Shown: positions 1 to 5,135, numbered from the stretch's first letter. The stretch is 5,302 nucleotides of DNA from Alphaproteobacteria bacterium UBA2723 (GCA_002353835.1 DEKL01000040.1:14754-20055); one strand, 5' to 3'. Notes: generated by a model not told the origin, from the letters alone. Numbers and translations: made by a program.

Positions 1-216
1 ATTGATGCTAAGGGAATGATTATTCCGGCATACGGGTTAAATACCTTTATCGGTAATATTCCGCTGGTCGGCAAGGTTTTGGCGGGTAAAGACGGTAGTG
101 TCTTTGCCACCAATTATACTATCGGCGGAAATTTGGATAAACCGGATGTTTCCATCAATACACTTTCAACATTGGCACCTAATTCAATTAAAGAGCTGTT
201 TTCATCCGAGGATTAG
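1..216 (+). CDS. AsmA-like / DUF3971 family protein, C-terminal end (partial, 5' end outside window)
   Basis: The frame is open from base 1 and ends at TAG 214-216, giving the last 71 residues of a longer protein. The visible pattern is IIPAYGLN, then IGNIPLVGKVLAG, then FATNYTIGGNLDKPDVSIN, then LSTLAPNSIKELF. This matches the conserved C-terminal block of AsmA-like/YhdP-type proteins: a Pro-Tyr-Gly-Leu-Asn turn, an 'IPLxG' segment, a beta strand with a 'G..dkPdv.iN' turn, and 'LaP..ik.lF'. Proteins of this family are long periplasm-spanning beta-groove proteins anchored in the inner membrane and linked to phospholipid transport and outer-membrane homeostasis. That role comes from the family and is not visible here. 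The gene is followed after 2 bp by the HAD gene, whose ribosome binding site lies inside this gene's last codons. The two are therefore probably co-transcribed. Family call is fairly secure; subfamily is not. Confidence 0.75.
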   Translation: MDAKGMIIPAYGLNTFIGNIPLVGKVLAGKDGSVFATNYTIGGNLDKPDVSINTLSTLAPNSIKELFSSED

Positions 217-218
217 TC

Positions 219-695
219 ATGGTATTAAAAATTGGGTTGGATTTTCATGGTGTTATCTCCGCGCAGCCGGATAAATTTGCGTTGTTTTGTAAAAAAATAC
301 GGCAATTAGGGGTTGCGGTTTACGTTATCAGCGGCGGACCGAAAAGTGATATTATCAAGTATCTTGACCGCTATGGTATTGAATATGACCAGGTGTGGGC
401 TATTTTGGATGATTGCGAGAAAAACGGCACGGTATCGTTTTATGACGACGGAAGTTTTCAAGTACCGACCGAAATTTGGGATAAGGCTAAGGCCGAATAT
501 TGCGCCAAGGAAGGGATAGATTTTCATGTTGATGATTCGGCTATCTACGGCAGATATTTTGTGACACCGTATTGCCACTATGATATTAAACAGGGGTGTT
601 GTCGCCTTAATAATCGGGTTGAAATAAATTTTAACAGCCCCGAAGCGGCGGCTGTTAAAATTGCAGAGTTCTTACAAAAATCTTGCTCAGATTAA
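219..695 (+). CDS. Small HAD-superfamily hydrolase-like protein with DxH in motif I
   Basis: This is a 158-residue protein with a HAD-like layout. Motif I is IGLDFHGVI (nucleophile candidate Asp8). Motif II is VYVISGG (Ser38). Motif III is probably Lys89 or Lys91 in IWDKAKAEYC. Motif IV is DFHVDDS (Asp105/Asp106). HAD enzymes are cytosolic phosphotransferases or phosphatases that use the first Asp as nucleophile. The usual second Asp of DxD (general acid/base) is His10 here, so the chemistry may be altered or lost. No cap domain large enough to suggest a substrate is present. The start ATG 219 has a GAGGA Shine-Dalgarno at 208-212 with 6-base spacing, inside the preceding gene, which indicates translational coupling to the AsmA-like gene. 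The 3' end overlaps the convergent DUF805 gene by 9 bp. Near the end the coding sequence contains a 13-bp perfect inverted repeat. HAD fold is likely; substrate unknown. Confidence 0.72.
   Translation: MVLKIGLDFHGVISAQPDKFALFCKKIRQLGVAVYVISGGPKSDIIKYLDRYGIEYDQVWAILDDCEKNGTVSFYDDGSFQVPTEIWDKAKAEYCAKEGIDFHVDDSAIYGRYFVTPYCHYDIKQGCCRLNNRVEINFNSPEAAAVKIAEFLQKSCSD
627..662. repeat. 13-bp perfect inverted repeat inside the HAD gene
   Basis: Arm AATTTTAACAGCC (627-639) and its exact reverse complement (650-662) flank a 10-base loop that can itself pair CCG with CGG. The dyad lies 25 bp before the convergent stop codons. The T-run is on the 5' side and the A-run on the 3' side on both strands, so it lacks the U-tract of an intrinsic terminator in either direction. 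It may act as an RNA 3'-end stabilising hairpin or a protein site, or be a remnant of a palindromic element translated in frame as NFNSPEAAAVKI. Confidence 0.8.
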
Positions 696-1463
696 GGCAA
701 AGACTAAATATAACAAACCAATCGTAAAGATAAACAGGAAGTAGAAACAGCTTAAATTTAATGCCCATTCTTCATGTTCGTCTGTGTTGTATTGTGCTTC
801 ACCGTAACGATTTTTGGTCAGTTCCCCGCGGTAGAAGAAAGTCATAATCAGGAATTTGAAACCATAAAAACCGACTGCATATAAAATGGTGATAAAGCAA
901 ACGTTTAATAATAAAGCGGTGTAAACGTAATCGGTATTGGCGATATAGGTTAAACTTAAGAACAATACCCACAAAACAACCATCCCCATAAACATCGGTT
1001 CCAGATAATTATGCCATGCCAGATGACCGAGGTCATGCATACGGCGGATTAAGAGAGAACCGAGCGGGAATAGCGGCAGAAGAATAATCAAATAGAAAAT
1101 TGTTTCTGCAACGGTAATGTAGTTTTCTATGGTGCTTAAGCTCATCCCCTCGGCATTGGCAGCACGCAAGAAACGGGATGACATATAATAACTGCATTTA
1201 AGTTGAACACCAATCGTTAAGATACTGTTGATGAGCATAAAAATCCAAAGCTCAAAACGGGAAGAACGCCCATGCAATTTGAAAGTGTTTTTCCAACCTT
1301 CAAACCATAATTTTAAGATAATAAACGGCGATATGATTTCATTTTCCGCAGCAGGTGCAACGGCTTTTTCAACCTTTGCCGGAATTACCTTTTTAGGTGT
1401 TTTAACGGCTGTCTTTTTGGCAACCGGTTTTTTTGATGTCTTTTTAACAGTTTCTTTAGCCAT
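687..1463 (-). CDS. DUF805 family inner-membrane protein with basic Lys/Ala/Pro N-terminal tail
   Basis: This is a 258-residue protein. Residues 1-40 form a disordered tail with 12 lysines plus Ala, Pro and Thr (KKTSKKPVAKK, KTPKK), resembling histone H1 or H1-like bacterial tails. From about residue 52 it follows the DUF805 pattern: LHGRSSRFELWIF (Gly65-Arg66), a hydrophobic stretch, RRMHDLGHLAW (140-150, matching the family's 'RRlHD.g.s.W'), further membrane segments, and KNRYGEAQY (218-225, matching the family's 'N.YG'). Predicted membrane segments are near 71-89, 119-138, 155-175, 182-206 and 237-258. The last one follows the usual family end, so there is an extra C-terminal helix. DUF805 has no settled biochemical function. 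ATG 1461-1463 has a GGGAG ribosome binding site at 1475-1471 with 7-base spacing. It converges on the HAD gene (9-bp overlap) and diverges from uvrA. Confidence 0.85.
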   Translation of the reverse strand: MAKETVKKTSKKPVAKKTAVKTPKKVIPAKVEKAVAPAAENEIISPFIILKLWFEGWKNTFKLHGRSSRFELWIFMLINSILTIGVQLKCSYYMSSRFLRAANAEGMSLSTIENYITVAETIFYLIILLPLFPLGSLLIRRMHDLGHLAWHNYLEPMFMGMVVLWVLFLSLTYIANTDYVYTALLLNVCFITILYAVGFYGFKFLIMTFFYRGELTKNRYGEAQYNTDEHEEWALNLSCFYFLFIFTIGLLYLVFALI

Positions 1464-1476
1464 GGTTCTTCTCCCA

Positions 1477-1501
1477 TTGAATTAACTGGCTTGAAGTTAA
1501 C
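1477..1501. promoter_or_regulatory. Dyad/direct repeat next to the DUF805 start
   Basis: TTAACT (1482-1487) and AGTTAA (1495-1500) form a 6-bp inverted repeat with a 7-base spacer. The same stretch can also be read as two near-copies, TTGAATTAAC (1477-1486) and TTGAAGTTAAC (1491-1501). It sits just upstream of the DUF805 ribosome binding site, so it would lie in that gene's 5' leader or operator position. Function is inferred only from position and symmetry. Confidence 0.35.
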
Positions 1502-1547
1502 AGAAAAGGTTTAATATTTGGTAAAAAATAAAAGATGAAAAAAACAC

Positions 1548-1576
1548 TTGCCAAAAGTGCAAAAGTGACATATCTA
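1548..1576 (+). promoter_or_regulatory. Candidate sigma70 promoter for uvrA
   Basis: TTGCCA (1548-1553) and TATCTA (1571-1576) are separated by 17 bases. The -35 box matches five of six consensus bases, the -10 only three. The start would fall near 1583, giving a very short leader that still contains the GGAGG site. On the other strand, TTGGCA (1554-1549) could be a -35 box for the DUF805 gene, so the divergent promoters may overlap. No alphaproteobacterial LexA box (GTTC-N7-GTTC) or its complement is seen between 1464 and 1599. Confidence 0.35.
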
Positions 1577-1584
1577 AATTCCAC

Positions 1585-1589
1585 GGAGG
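1585..1589 (+). promoter_or_regulatory. Ribosome binding site that decides the uvrA start
   Basis: GGAGG at 1585-1589 lies one base before TTG 1591, too close to serve it, and 10 bases before ATG 1600, which is usable. Homologous UvrA proteins begin close to the 'xxIxIxGAREHNLKN' block, which also fits ATG 1600. Confidence 0.75.
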
Positions 1590-1599
1590 TTTGGCTAAA

Positions 1600-4419
1600 A
1601 TGGCAGAAAGTAAATTTATTGAGATTAAAGGCGGAAGAGAGCATAATCTTAAAAATATCAATATTTCAATTCCGAAAGATAAGCTGACGGTGATTACCGG
1701 CTTATCCGGTTCGGGAAAATCTTCTTTGGCGTTTGATACGATTTATGCCGAAGGGCAACGTCGTTATGTGGAAAGCTTATCTGCTTATGCCAGACAATTT
1801 TTGGATTTGATGAAAAAGCCTGATGTTGATTCCATAGAGGGGTTGGCACCGGCAATTTCCATAGAGCAAAAGACAACCTCGCATAACCCACGTTCTACGG
1901 TGGGCACCATTACCGAAATTTATGATTATATGCGTCTGTTATGGGCGCGTGCCGGTACACCTTATTCGCCGGCGACAGGCTTGCCGATTGAAGCACAGAC
2001 CGTCAGCCAGATGGTTGATAAAATCTTAGAATTGCCTATCGGAACCAAAATTATTTTGGCGGCACCGATTGCCCGCGGTCGTAAAGGGGAATTTAAAAAA
2101 GAGTTTGAAAGCCTTTTAAAACAGGGGTACCAACGTGTCAAAGTAGATGGCGAAATTTATGATTTGGAAGATGTGCCGAACTTAGAGAAAAATATTAAGC
2201 ATGATATTGAGGTGGTGATAGACCGCTTGGTGGTTAAAGAGGCTTCGGAAATGGCAGAGCGCGTGGCTCAATCCGTGGAAACAGCCTTAAAAATCGGCGA
2301 CGGGATTTTATATGTAGAAAATCTTTCCGACAATTCGCGTTTTACCTGTTCGGCAAAATATGCCTGTCCGGTTTCCGGTTTTACGATTGAGGAAATTGAA
2401 CCGCGGTTGTTTTCATTTAATAATCCGCAGGGTGCTTGCCCGCATTGTGACGGTATCGGTGCCAAACTTTATATGGATGAAAATTTGGTGGTGCCGAATG
2501 TTTCTCGTTCCATTGCACAAGGGGCCGTTGCTCCGTGGTATGGGTTTAAATCCGCCTTTTATAAGCAGACATTGGTTTCGCTTTGTGATTTTTTGCATAT
2601 TTCGCAAGATACACCATGGAAAGATTTGCCGGAAAAAGCCAGAAATGTTATTCTTTACGGTTCGGGGAACGTGTGTGTGCCGGTATATTATTCGGGGTGG
2701 GTGGCTGATAAGCCGTTTGAAGGGGTTATTCCGAATATGGAACGCCGTTTCTTGGAAACAGATTCCGCGGCTTCACGCGAAGAACTTTCGCATTATCAAT
2801 CTGCGGCACCATGTACCTATTGTAACGGTAAACGCTTAAAACCGGAGGCATTGGCGGTTAAAGTCTGCGGTAAAGATATTATGGAAGTTTCCGATTTATC
2901 CATTAAAGAGGCGCTTCAATGGTTTTCTAAGGTTGAGGAACAGCTTAGTCCGCAAAAGGCACAAATTGCGCATAAGATTTTGAAAGAAATTATTGAACGT
3001 TTGCAATTCTTAAACAATGTCGGGTTGGATTATTTAACCCTTTCACGCCAGTCCGGCGGGCTTTCCGGCGGTGAATCACAGCGTATCCGCTTAGCATCGC
3101 AAATCGGTTCGGGGTTGACCGGCGTGCTGTATGTCTTAGATGAGCCGTCTATCGGTTTGCACCAGCGTGATAATGACCGCTTATTGCAAACACTTGAGCG
3201 CTTGCGGGATATCGGAAATACGGTGATTGTCGTAGAACATGATGAAGATGCTATCCGAGCGGCAGACTATTTGGTGGATATGGGACCGGGGGCCGGTGAT
3301 AACGGCGGTCATGTGGTTGCCGAGGGAACGGTTTCGGAAGTCCTTAAAAATAAAAAGAGCTTGACGGCGCAATACCTGAACGGACAAAAGGAAATAGCCG
3401 TACCACGCAGACGGCGTAAAGGTAACGGTAAGTTTTTGGAATTAACCGGCGCGAAAACACATAATCTTAAAAATGTTAAACTGAAAGTGCCTTTAGGAAC
3501 ATTAACTTTGGTAACCGGTGTTTCCGGCGGCGGTAAATCTTCGCTGATTTTGGAAACCCTATACAAAGCGCTTAATAAAGAACTTAACGGTTCGCGTGAG
3601 CCGGCCGGTATCTATACTTCGCTTAAAGGCGTGGAAAACGTGGATAAGGTCATAGATATAGACCAATCCCCCATCGGGCGGACACCACGTTCTAATCCGG
3701 CAACATATACCGGCTTGTTTACCTATATCCGCGATTGGTTTGCCGAGCTTCCTTTATCTAAAGCACGCGGCTATACGGCGGGACGTTTCTCGTTTAACGT
3801 TGCCGGCGGCCGTTGTGAAGCTTGTAAAGGTGACGGGGTGACCAAAATTGAAATGAATTTCTTGCCGGATGTCTATGTGGAATGTGAACAATGCCACGGT
3901 AAACGCTTTAATCGGGAAACATTGGAAGTTACTTATAAAGGAAAATCTATCGCAGATGTCTTGGATATGACGGTTGATGAAGCACATGAATTTTTTGCCA
4001 ATATCCCGTCTATCTCTACCCGTCTGGAACTTTTGCAAAAAGTCGGTCTCGGCTATATTCATCTCGGACAACCGGCGACAACCCTTTCCGGTGGCGAGGC
4101 GCAACGTATTAAACTTTCCAAAGAACTCTCTAAACGGGCTACCGGAAAAACCGTTTATATCTTAGATGAGCCGACAACCGGTCTTCATTTTGAGGATATT
4201 AACCGCTTGCTTAAAGTCTTGCAAGCCCTTGTTGATAGCGGTAATACGGTTATCGTTATTGAGCATAATCTTGATGTCATCAAAGTTGCCGACTGGATTG
4301 TTGATATGGGTCCCGAGGGTGGCGACGGCGGTGGTAAAATTATCGCCGAAGGGACACCGGAAGATATCATCAAGAAGGGACGCGGGTATACCTACCGCTA
4401 TTTAAAGGGTAAAATTTGA
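1600..4419 (+). CDS. uvrA: UvrABC excinuclease subunit A
   Basis: UvrA is the dimeric DNA-damage sensor of nucleotide excision repair. It loads UvrB at lesions using two ABC-type ATPase modules and acts in the cytosol on DNA. The 939-residue length is close to that of E. coli UvrA (940). Numbered from ATG 1600: Walker [10 protein letters not shown] (34-41); first zinc module with Cys256, Cys280 and Cys283 but Ser259 in place of the usual second Cys; CTYC (405-408); signature I LSGGESQ (488-494); Walker [12 protein letters not shown] (512-521); H-loop His547; Walker [11 protein letters not shown] (640-647, Gly644 where Ser is usual); second zinc module Cys739/742/762/765, intact; signature II LSGGEAQ (829-835); Walker [13 protein letters not shown] (854-863); H-loop His889. 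All catalytic motifs are present, so it should be functional. The last codons and the stop lie in the left arm of a palindromic repeat. No SOS box is evident. It has its own promoter region and is divergent from the DUF805 gene. Confidence 0.98.
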   Translation: MAESKFIEIKGGREHNLKNINISIPKDKLTVITGLSGSGKSSLAFDTIYAEGQRRYVESLSAYARQFLDLMKKPDVDSIEGLAPAISIEQKTTSHNPRSTVGTITEIYDYMRLLWARAGTPYSPATGLPIEAQTVSQMVDKILELPIGTKIILAAPIARGRKGEFKKEFESLLKQGYQRVKVDGEIYDLEDVPNLEKNIKHDIEVVIDRLVVKEASEMAERVAQSVETALKIGDGILYVENLSDNSRFTCSAKYACPVSGFTIEEIEPRLFSFNNPQGACPHCDGIGAKLYMDENLVVPNVSRSIAQGAVAPWYGFKSAFYKQTLVSLCDFLHISQDTPWKDLPEKARNVILYGSGNVCVPVYYSGWVADKPFEGVIPNMERRFLETDSAASREELSHYQSAAPCTYCNGKRLKPEALAVKVCGKDIMEVSDLSIKEALQWFSKVEEQLSPQKAQIAHKILKEIIERLQFLNNVGLDYLTLSRQSGGLSGGESQRIRLASQIGSGLTGVLYVLDEPSIGLHQRDNDRLLQTLERLRDIGNTVIVVEHDEDAIRAADYLVDMGPGAGDNGGHVVAEGTVSEVLKNKKSLTAQYLNGQKEIAVPRRRRKGNGKFLELTGAKTHNLKNVKLKVPLGTLTLVTGVSGGGKSSLILETLYKALNKELNGSREPAGIYTSLKGVENVDKVIDIDQSPIGRTPRSNPATYTGLFTYIRDWFAELPLSKARGYTAGRFSFNVAGGRCEACKGDGVTKIEMNFLPDVYVECEQCHGKRFNRETLEVTYKGKSIADVLDMTVDEAHEFFANIPSISTRLELLQKVGLGYIHLGQPATTLSGGEAQRIKLSKELSKRATGKTVYILDEPTTGLHFEDINRLLKVLQALVDSGNTVIVIEHNLDVIKVADWIVDMGPEGGDGGGKIIAEGTPEDIIKKGRGYTYRYLKGKI

Positions 4420-4532
4420 GTGTCTAATCGTAAATGGAAGCCTGATTGGCAAAAATCCATGTACTTCTATGTACACTAGGATTTTTGCCACAGGACATTT
4501 ACTTCTATCCATCTCAAATTTTCCACCTTTAA
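4402..4532. repeat. Long imperfect palindromic element overlapping the uvrA 3' end
   Basis: The left arm (4402-4458) and the reverse complement of the right arm (4479-4532) align over about 55 bases with small gaps. They share the blocks TTAAAGG, AAAATTTGAG, GTAAATG, CCTG and TGGCAAAAATCC. The innermost 12-bp block (4447-4458 with 4479-4490) is perfect. The 20-base centre contains a further dyad, TGTAC (4460-4464) with GTACA (4471-4475). Similarity stops abruptly at TTAAAGG on both sides, which marks the ends. The left end lies inside uvrA and provides its last five codons and TGA. There is no T-run after the hairpin, so it is not a standard intrinsic terminator, although it could protect or end the uvrA mRNA. 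It resembles a small non-autonomous palindromic repeat (MITE or REP-like), but no transposase or family is identified. Confidence 0.75.
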
Positions 4533-4548
4533 CGCACGAACAGAGGGG
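4526..4548. repeat. 23-bp repeat motif, copy 1
   Basis: This copy begins CCTTTAACGC and ends GAGGGG. It matches copy 2 (4581-4603) at 20 of 23 positions. It can form a CCTTT/AGAGG stem with an 11-base loop. The preceding bases AAATTTTCC are also shared with the second copy (with a small length difference), so the repeat unit extends back into the palindrome's right arm. Confidence 0.75.
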
Positions 4549-4580
4549 ATATAGGTTGCGGTTATTTCGCAAAATTTTTC

Positions 4581-4603
4581 CCTTTAATGCATGAACGGAG
4601 GGG
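4581..4603. repeat. 23-bp repeat motif, copy 2
   Basis: This copy begins CCTTTAATGC and ends GAGGGG, 55 bp after copy 1. Two differences are C to T changes in the loop. The third is an A to G change in the stem that turns a U-A pair into U-G, so the hairpin is kept. It is followed at once by GGACATTT, a motif that also occurs in the palindrome (4493-4500). A degenerate partial third copy may start at 4616. Confidence 0.75.
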
Positions 4604-4640
4604 GGACATTTTTTTCCCTTAATGGGAGAAACTTCTATAT

Positions 4641-4706
4641 CTGTAATAAACTGTAATATTTTGTAAATTAACCGGGGTTGACAGAGGTTGTTTTATTTTA
4701 TAGCTT
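4641..4706 (+). promoter_or_regulatory. Promoter with perfect -35 box preceded by three 10-bp-phased TGTAA repeats
   Basis: TGTAA occurs at 4642, 4652 and 4662, exactly one helical turn apart. TTGACA (4678-4683) follows. The -10 box is uncertain: TAGCTT (4701-4706) has a 17-base spacer but only three matches, while TATAGC (4699-4704) has four matches at 15 bases. The direct repeats lie where an activator or UP-element contact would be expected. Transcription would run toward the structured segment and the 63-codon gene at 4864. Confidence 0.5.
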
Positions 4707-4728
4707 GAAAGCAATAAAATATTTTTTT
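4696..4728 (+). terminator. AT-rich hairpin followed by T7 (weak terminator candidate)
   Basis: TTTTAT, one mismatch, then GCTT pair with AAGC, the mismatch partner and ATAAAA around a GA loop (4696-4719). A run of seven T follows at 4722-4728. The shape fits an intrinsic terminator, but the stem is AT-rich and therefore weak. It also overlaps the proposed -10 box, so at most one of the two readings is likely to be right. If real, it could end read-through from uvrA. Confidence 0.3.
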
Positions 4729-4732
4729 CACT

Positions 4733-4837
4733 AAGCTTCTGTTTAATATGGTTGTAAAAAAGTTTTGTCAGTTTCAAACCTGACGTAGTGGTTCTCGTAT
4801 CTTCGGATACTCTCTCTTTGATGTTTTTTTGAAGCTT
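4733..4837 (+). other. Possible structured RNA leader with UUCG tetraloop hairpin
   Basis: AAGCTTC (4733-4739) can pair with GAAGCTT (4831-4837), and AAAAAA (4756-4761) with TTTTTT (4825-4830). These enclose two hairpins: GTCAG/CTGAC (4767-4784, 8-base loop) and GTATC-TTCG-GATAC (4797-4810). The second is a C(UUCG)G tetraloop, a known very stable RNA fold. The segment lies between a TTGACA promoter and the small gene at 4864, where a leader or regulatory RNA would be. I match it to no known riboswitch class. Confidence 0.35.
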
Positions 4838-4855
4838 CATTACAAACTTTAAAAT
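4829..4855 (+). promoter_or_regulatory. Alternative promoter very close to the 4864 start
   Basis: TTGAAG (4829-4834) and TAAAAT (4850-4855) are 15 bases apart, a short spacer. The -10 box matches five of six bases. It ends only 8 bases before ATG 4864, which would give a leaderless or nearly leaderless mRNA. This fits the absence of any purine-rich ribosome binding site in front of that ATG. A second pairing is TTGATG (4818-4823) with TACAAA (4841-4846), spacer 17. Confidence 0.3.
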
Positions 4856-4863
4856 TTACGACT

Positions 4864-5055
4864 ATGTTCTTATTAGGTTATTATGCCATTGTAACTGCGG
4901 GAGCGGTTATCGGCGGTAAGATTCTTTCCGTATGCCTGTCTGATGATAAGGATACGCCAAAGAATGATGAGGACAAAAAGCAGAGCTTTAGTCACCCTGA
5001 TGTGGATTACGAGCCTTTTGAGCTTCGTTCCAGCGAGTGGTGTGTTCTCATCTAG
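4864..5055 (+). CDS. Small single-TM protein with acidic tail, function unknown
   Basis: The predicted protein has 63 residues. Residues 1-25 form a hydrophobic, glycine-containing segment (YYAIVTAGAVIGGKI) that should span the membrane or act as a signal anchor. Residues 26-63 are polar and mostly acidic (SDDKDTPKNDEDKK) and end in EWCVLI. Cysteines are at 24 and 60. I do not recognise the family. ATG 4864 is the only in-frame start after the upstream stop at 4819-4821, and it has no Shine-Dalgarno. Support for a real gene is the membrane-plus-tail pattern, an intrinsic terminator 22 bp after the stop, and promoter-like sequence upstream. Four of five lysines are AAG, whereas uvrA mostly uses AAA. 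That hints at a different origin, but the sample is tiny. It could still be a chance reading frame. Confidence 0.5.
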   Translation: MFLLGYYAIVTAGAVIGGKILSVCLSDDKDTPKNDEDKKQSFSHPDVDYEPFELRSSEWCVLI

Positions 5056-5057
5056 TG

Positions 5058-5069
5058 TAAAGTACTTTA
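5058..5069. repeat. 12-bp perfect palindrome after the small gene
   Basis: TAAAGTACTTTA is a perfect dyad just after the stop codon and 8 bp before the terminator stem. It could be a protein site or part of the 3' end of the transcript. It shares a central GTAC with the terminator loop and the uvrA palindrome centre, which may be coincidence. Confidence 0.45.
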
Positions 5070-5077
5070 TTTCTTAT

Positions 5078-5106
5078 AAAAAGGCGACCGTACGGTTGCC
5101 TTTTTT
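5078..5106 (+). terminator. Strong intrinsic terminator
   Basis: GGCGACC (5083-5089) pairs with GGTTGCC (5094-5100), including one G-T pair, around a GTAC loop. The stem is extended by A5078-5082 with T5101-5105, and the T-run covers 5101-5106. This is a classic rho-independent terminator for the gene ending at 5055. The A-run on the 5' side means it could also work on the minus strand. Confidence 0.88.
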
Positions 5107-5107
5107 G

Positions 5108-5135
5108 TTGACTTTTTGTCATTTTTCTTTATACT
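5108..5135 (+). promoter_or_regulatory. Strong sigma70-type promoter for the gene at 5181
   Basis: TTGACT (5108-5113) and TATACT (5130-5135) match five of six consensus bases each, with a 16-base spacer. It begins directly after the terminator T-run, so transcription is insulated and restarted here. A TGAC-N5-GTCA dyad (5109-5121) covers the -35 box and would suit a repressor site. The expected start near 5142 leaves a leader of about 39 bases. Confidence 0.65.

Larger units (their letters stand above)
4420..4863. other. Non-coding, repeat- and hairpin-rich intergenic region after uvrA
   Basis: I see no convincing gene in these 444 bases. They hold, in order: most of the long palindrome, two copies of a 23-bp motif, a hairpin at 4611-4631 (TTTTTCCC with GGGAGAAA, one G-T pair, 5-base loop), three phased TGTAA repeats, a perfect TTGACA box, an AT-rich hairpin with a T7 run, and a segment able to form a branched RNA. 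ACTTCTAT occurs three times (4463, 4501, 4631) and GGACATTT twice (4493, 4604), so the first half looks like a mosaic of related repeat fragments. Confidence 0.7.

Noticed and set aside
306..578. Frames opposite and within the HAD gene
   Set aside because: The 219-695 frame has a Shine-Dalgarno and HAD motifs; the others have neither.
1591..1599. TTG start for uvrA three codons upstream
   Set aside because: Only one base separates it from the GGAGG site; ATG 1600 has workable spacing and fits family N-termini.
2268..3566. Several frames of 64-159 codons inside uvrA on both strands
   Set aside because: They are shadows of a fully intact uvrA reading frame with no start signals or domains of their own.
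4420..4479. 19-codon GTG frame touching the uvrA stop (TGAGTG)
   Set aside because: It lies wholly in the palindrome arm and loop. The TGAGTG overlap looks like coupling but has no coding support.
4447..4490. Perfect 12-bp hairpin as a uvrA intrinsic terminator
   Set aside because: No T-run follows the stem, and the pairing extends much further as a palindromic element.
4526..4603. CRISPR-like repeat pair
   Set aside because: Only two diverged copies with a spacer that itself shares repeat sequence; no array and no cas genes.
4619..4840. 73-codon minus-strand reading frame
   Set aside because: No ribosome binding site, no recognisable domain, and it lies across the phased repeats, the promoter and the hairpins. 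Its lysine-rich content fits translated AT-rich non-coding DNA.
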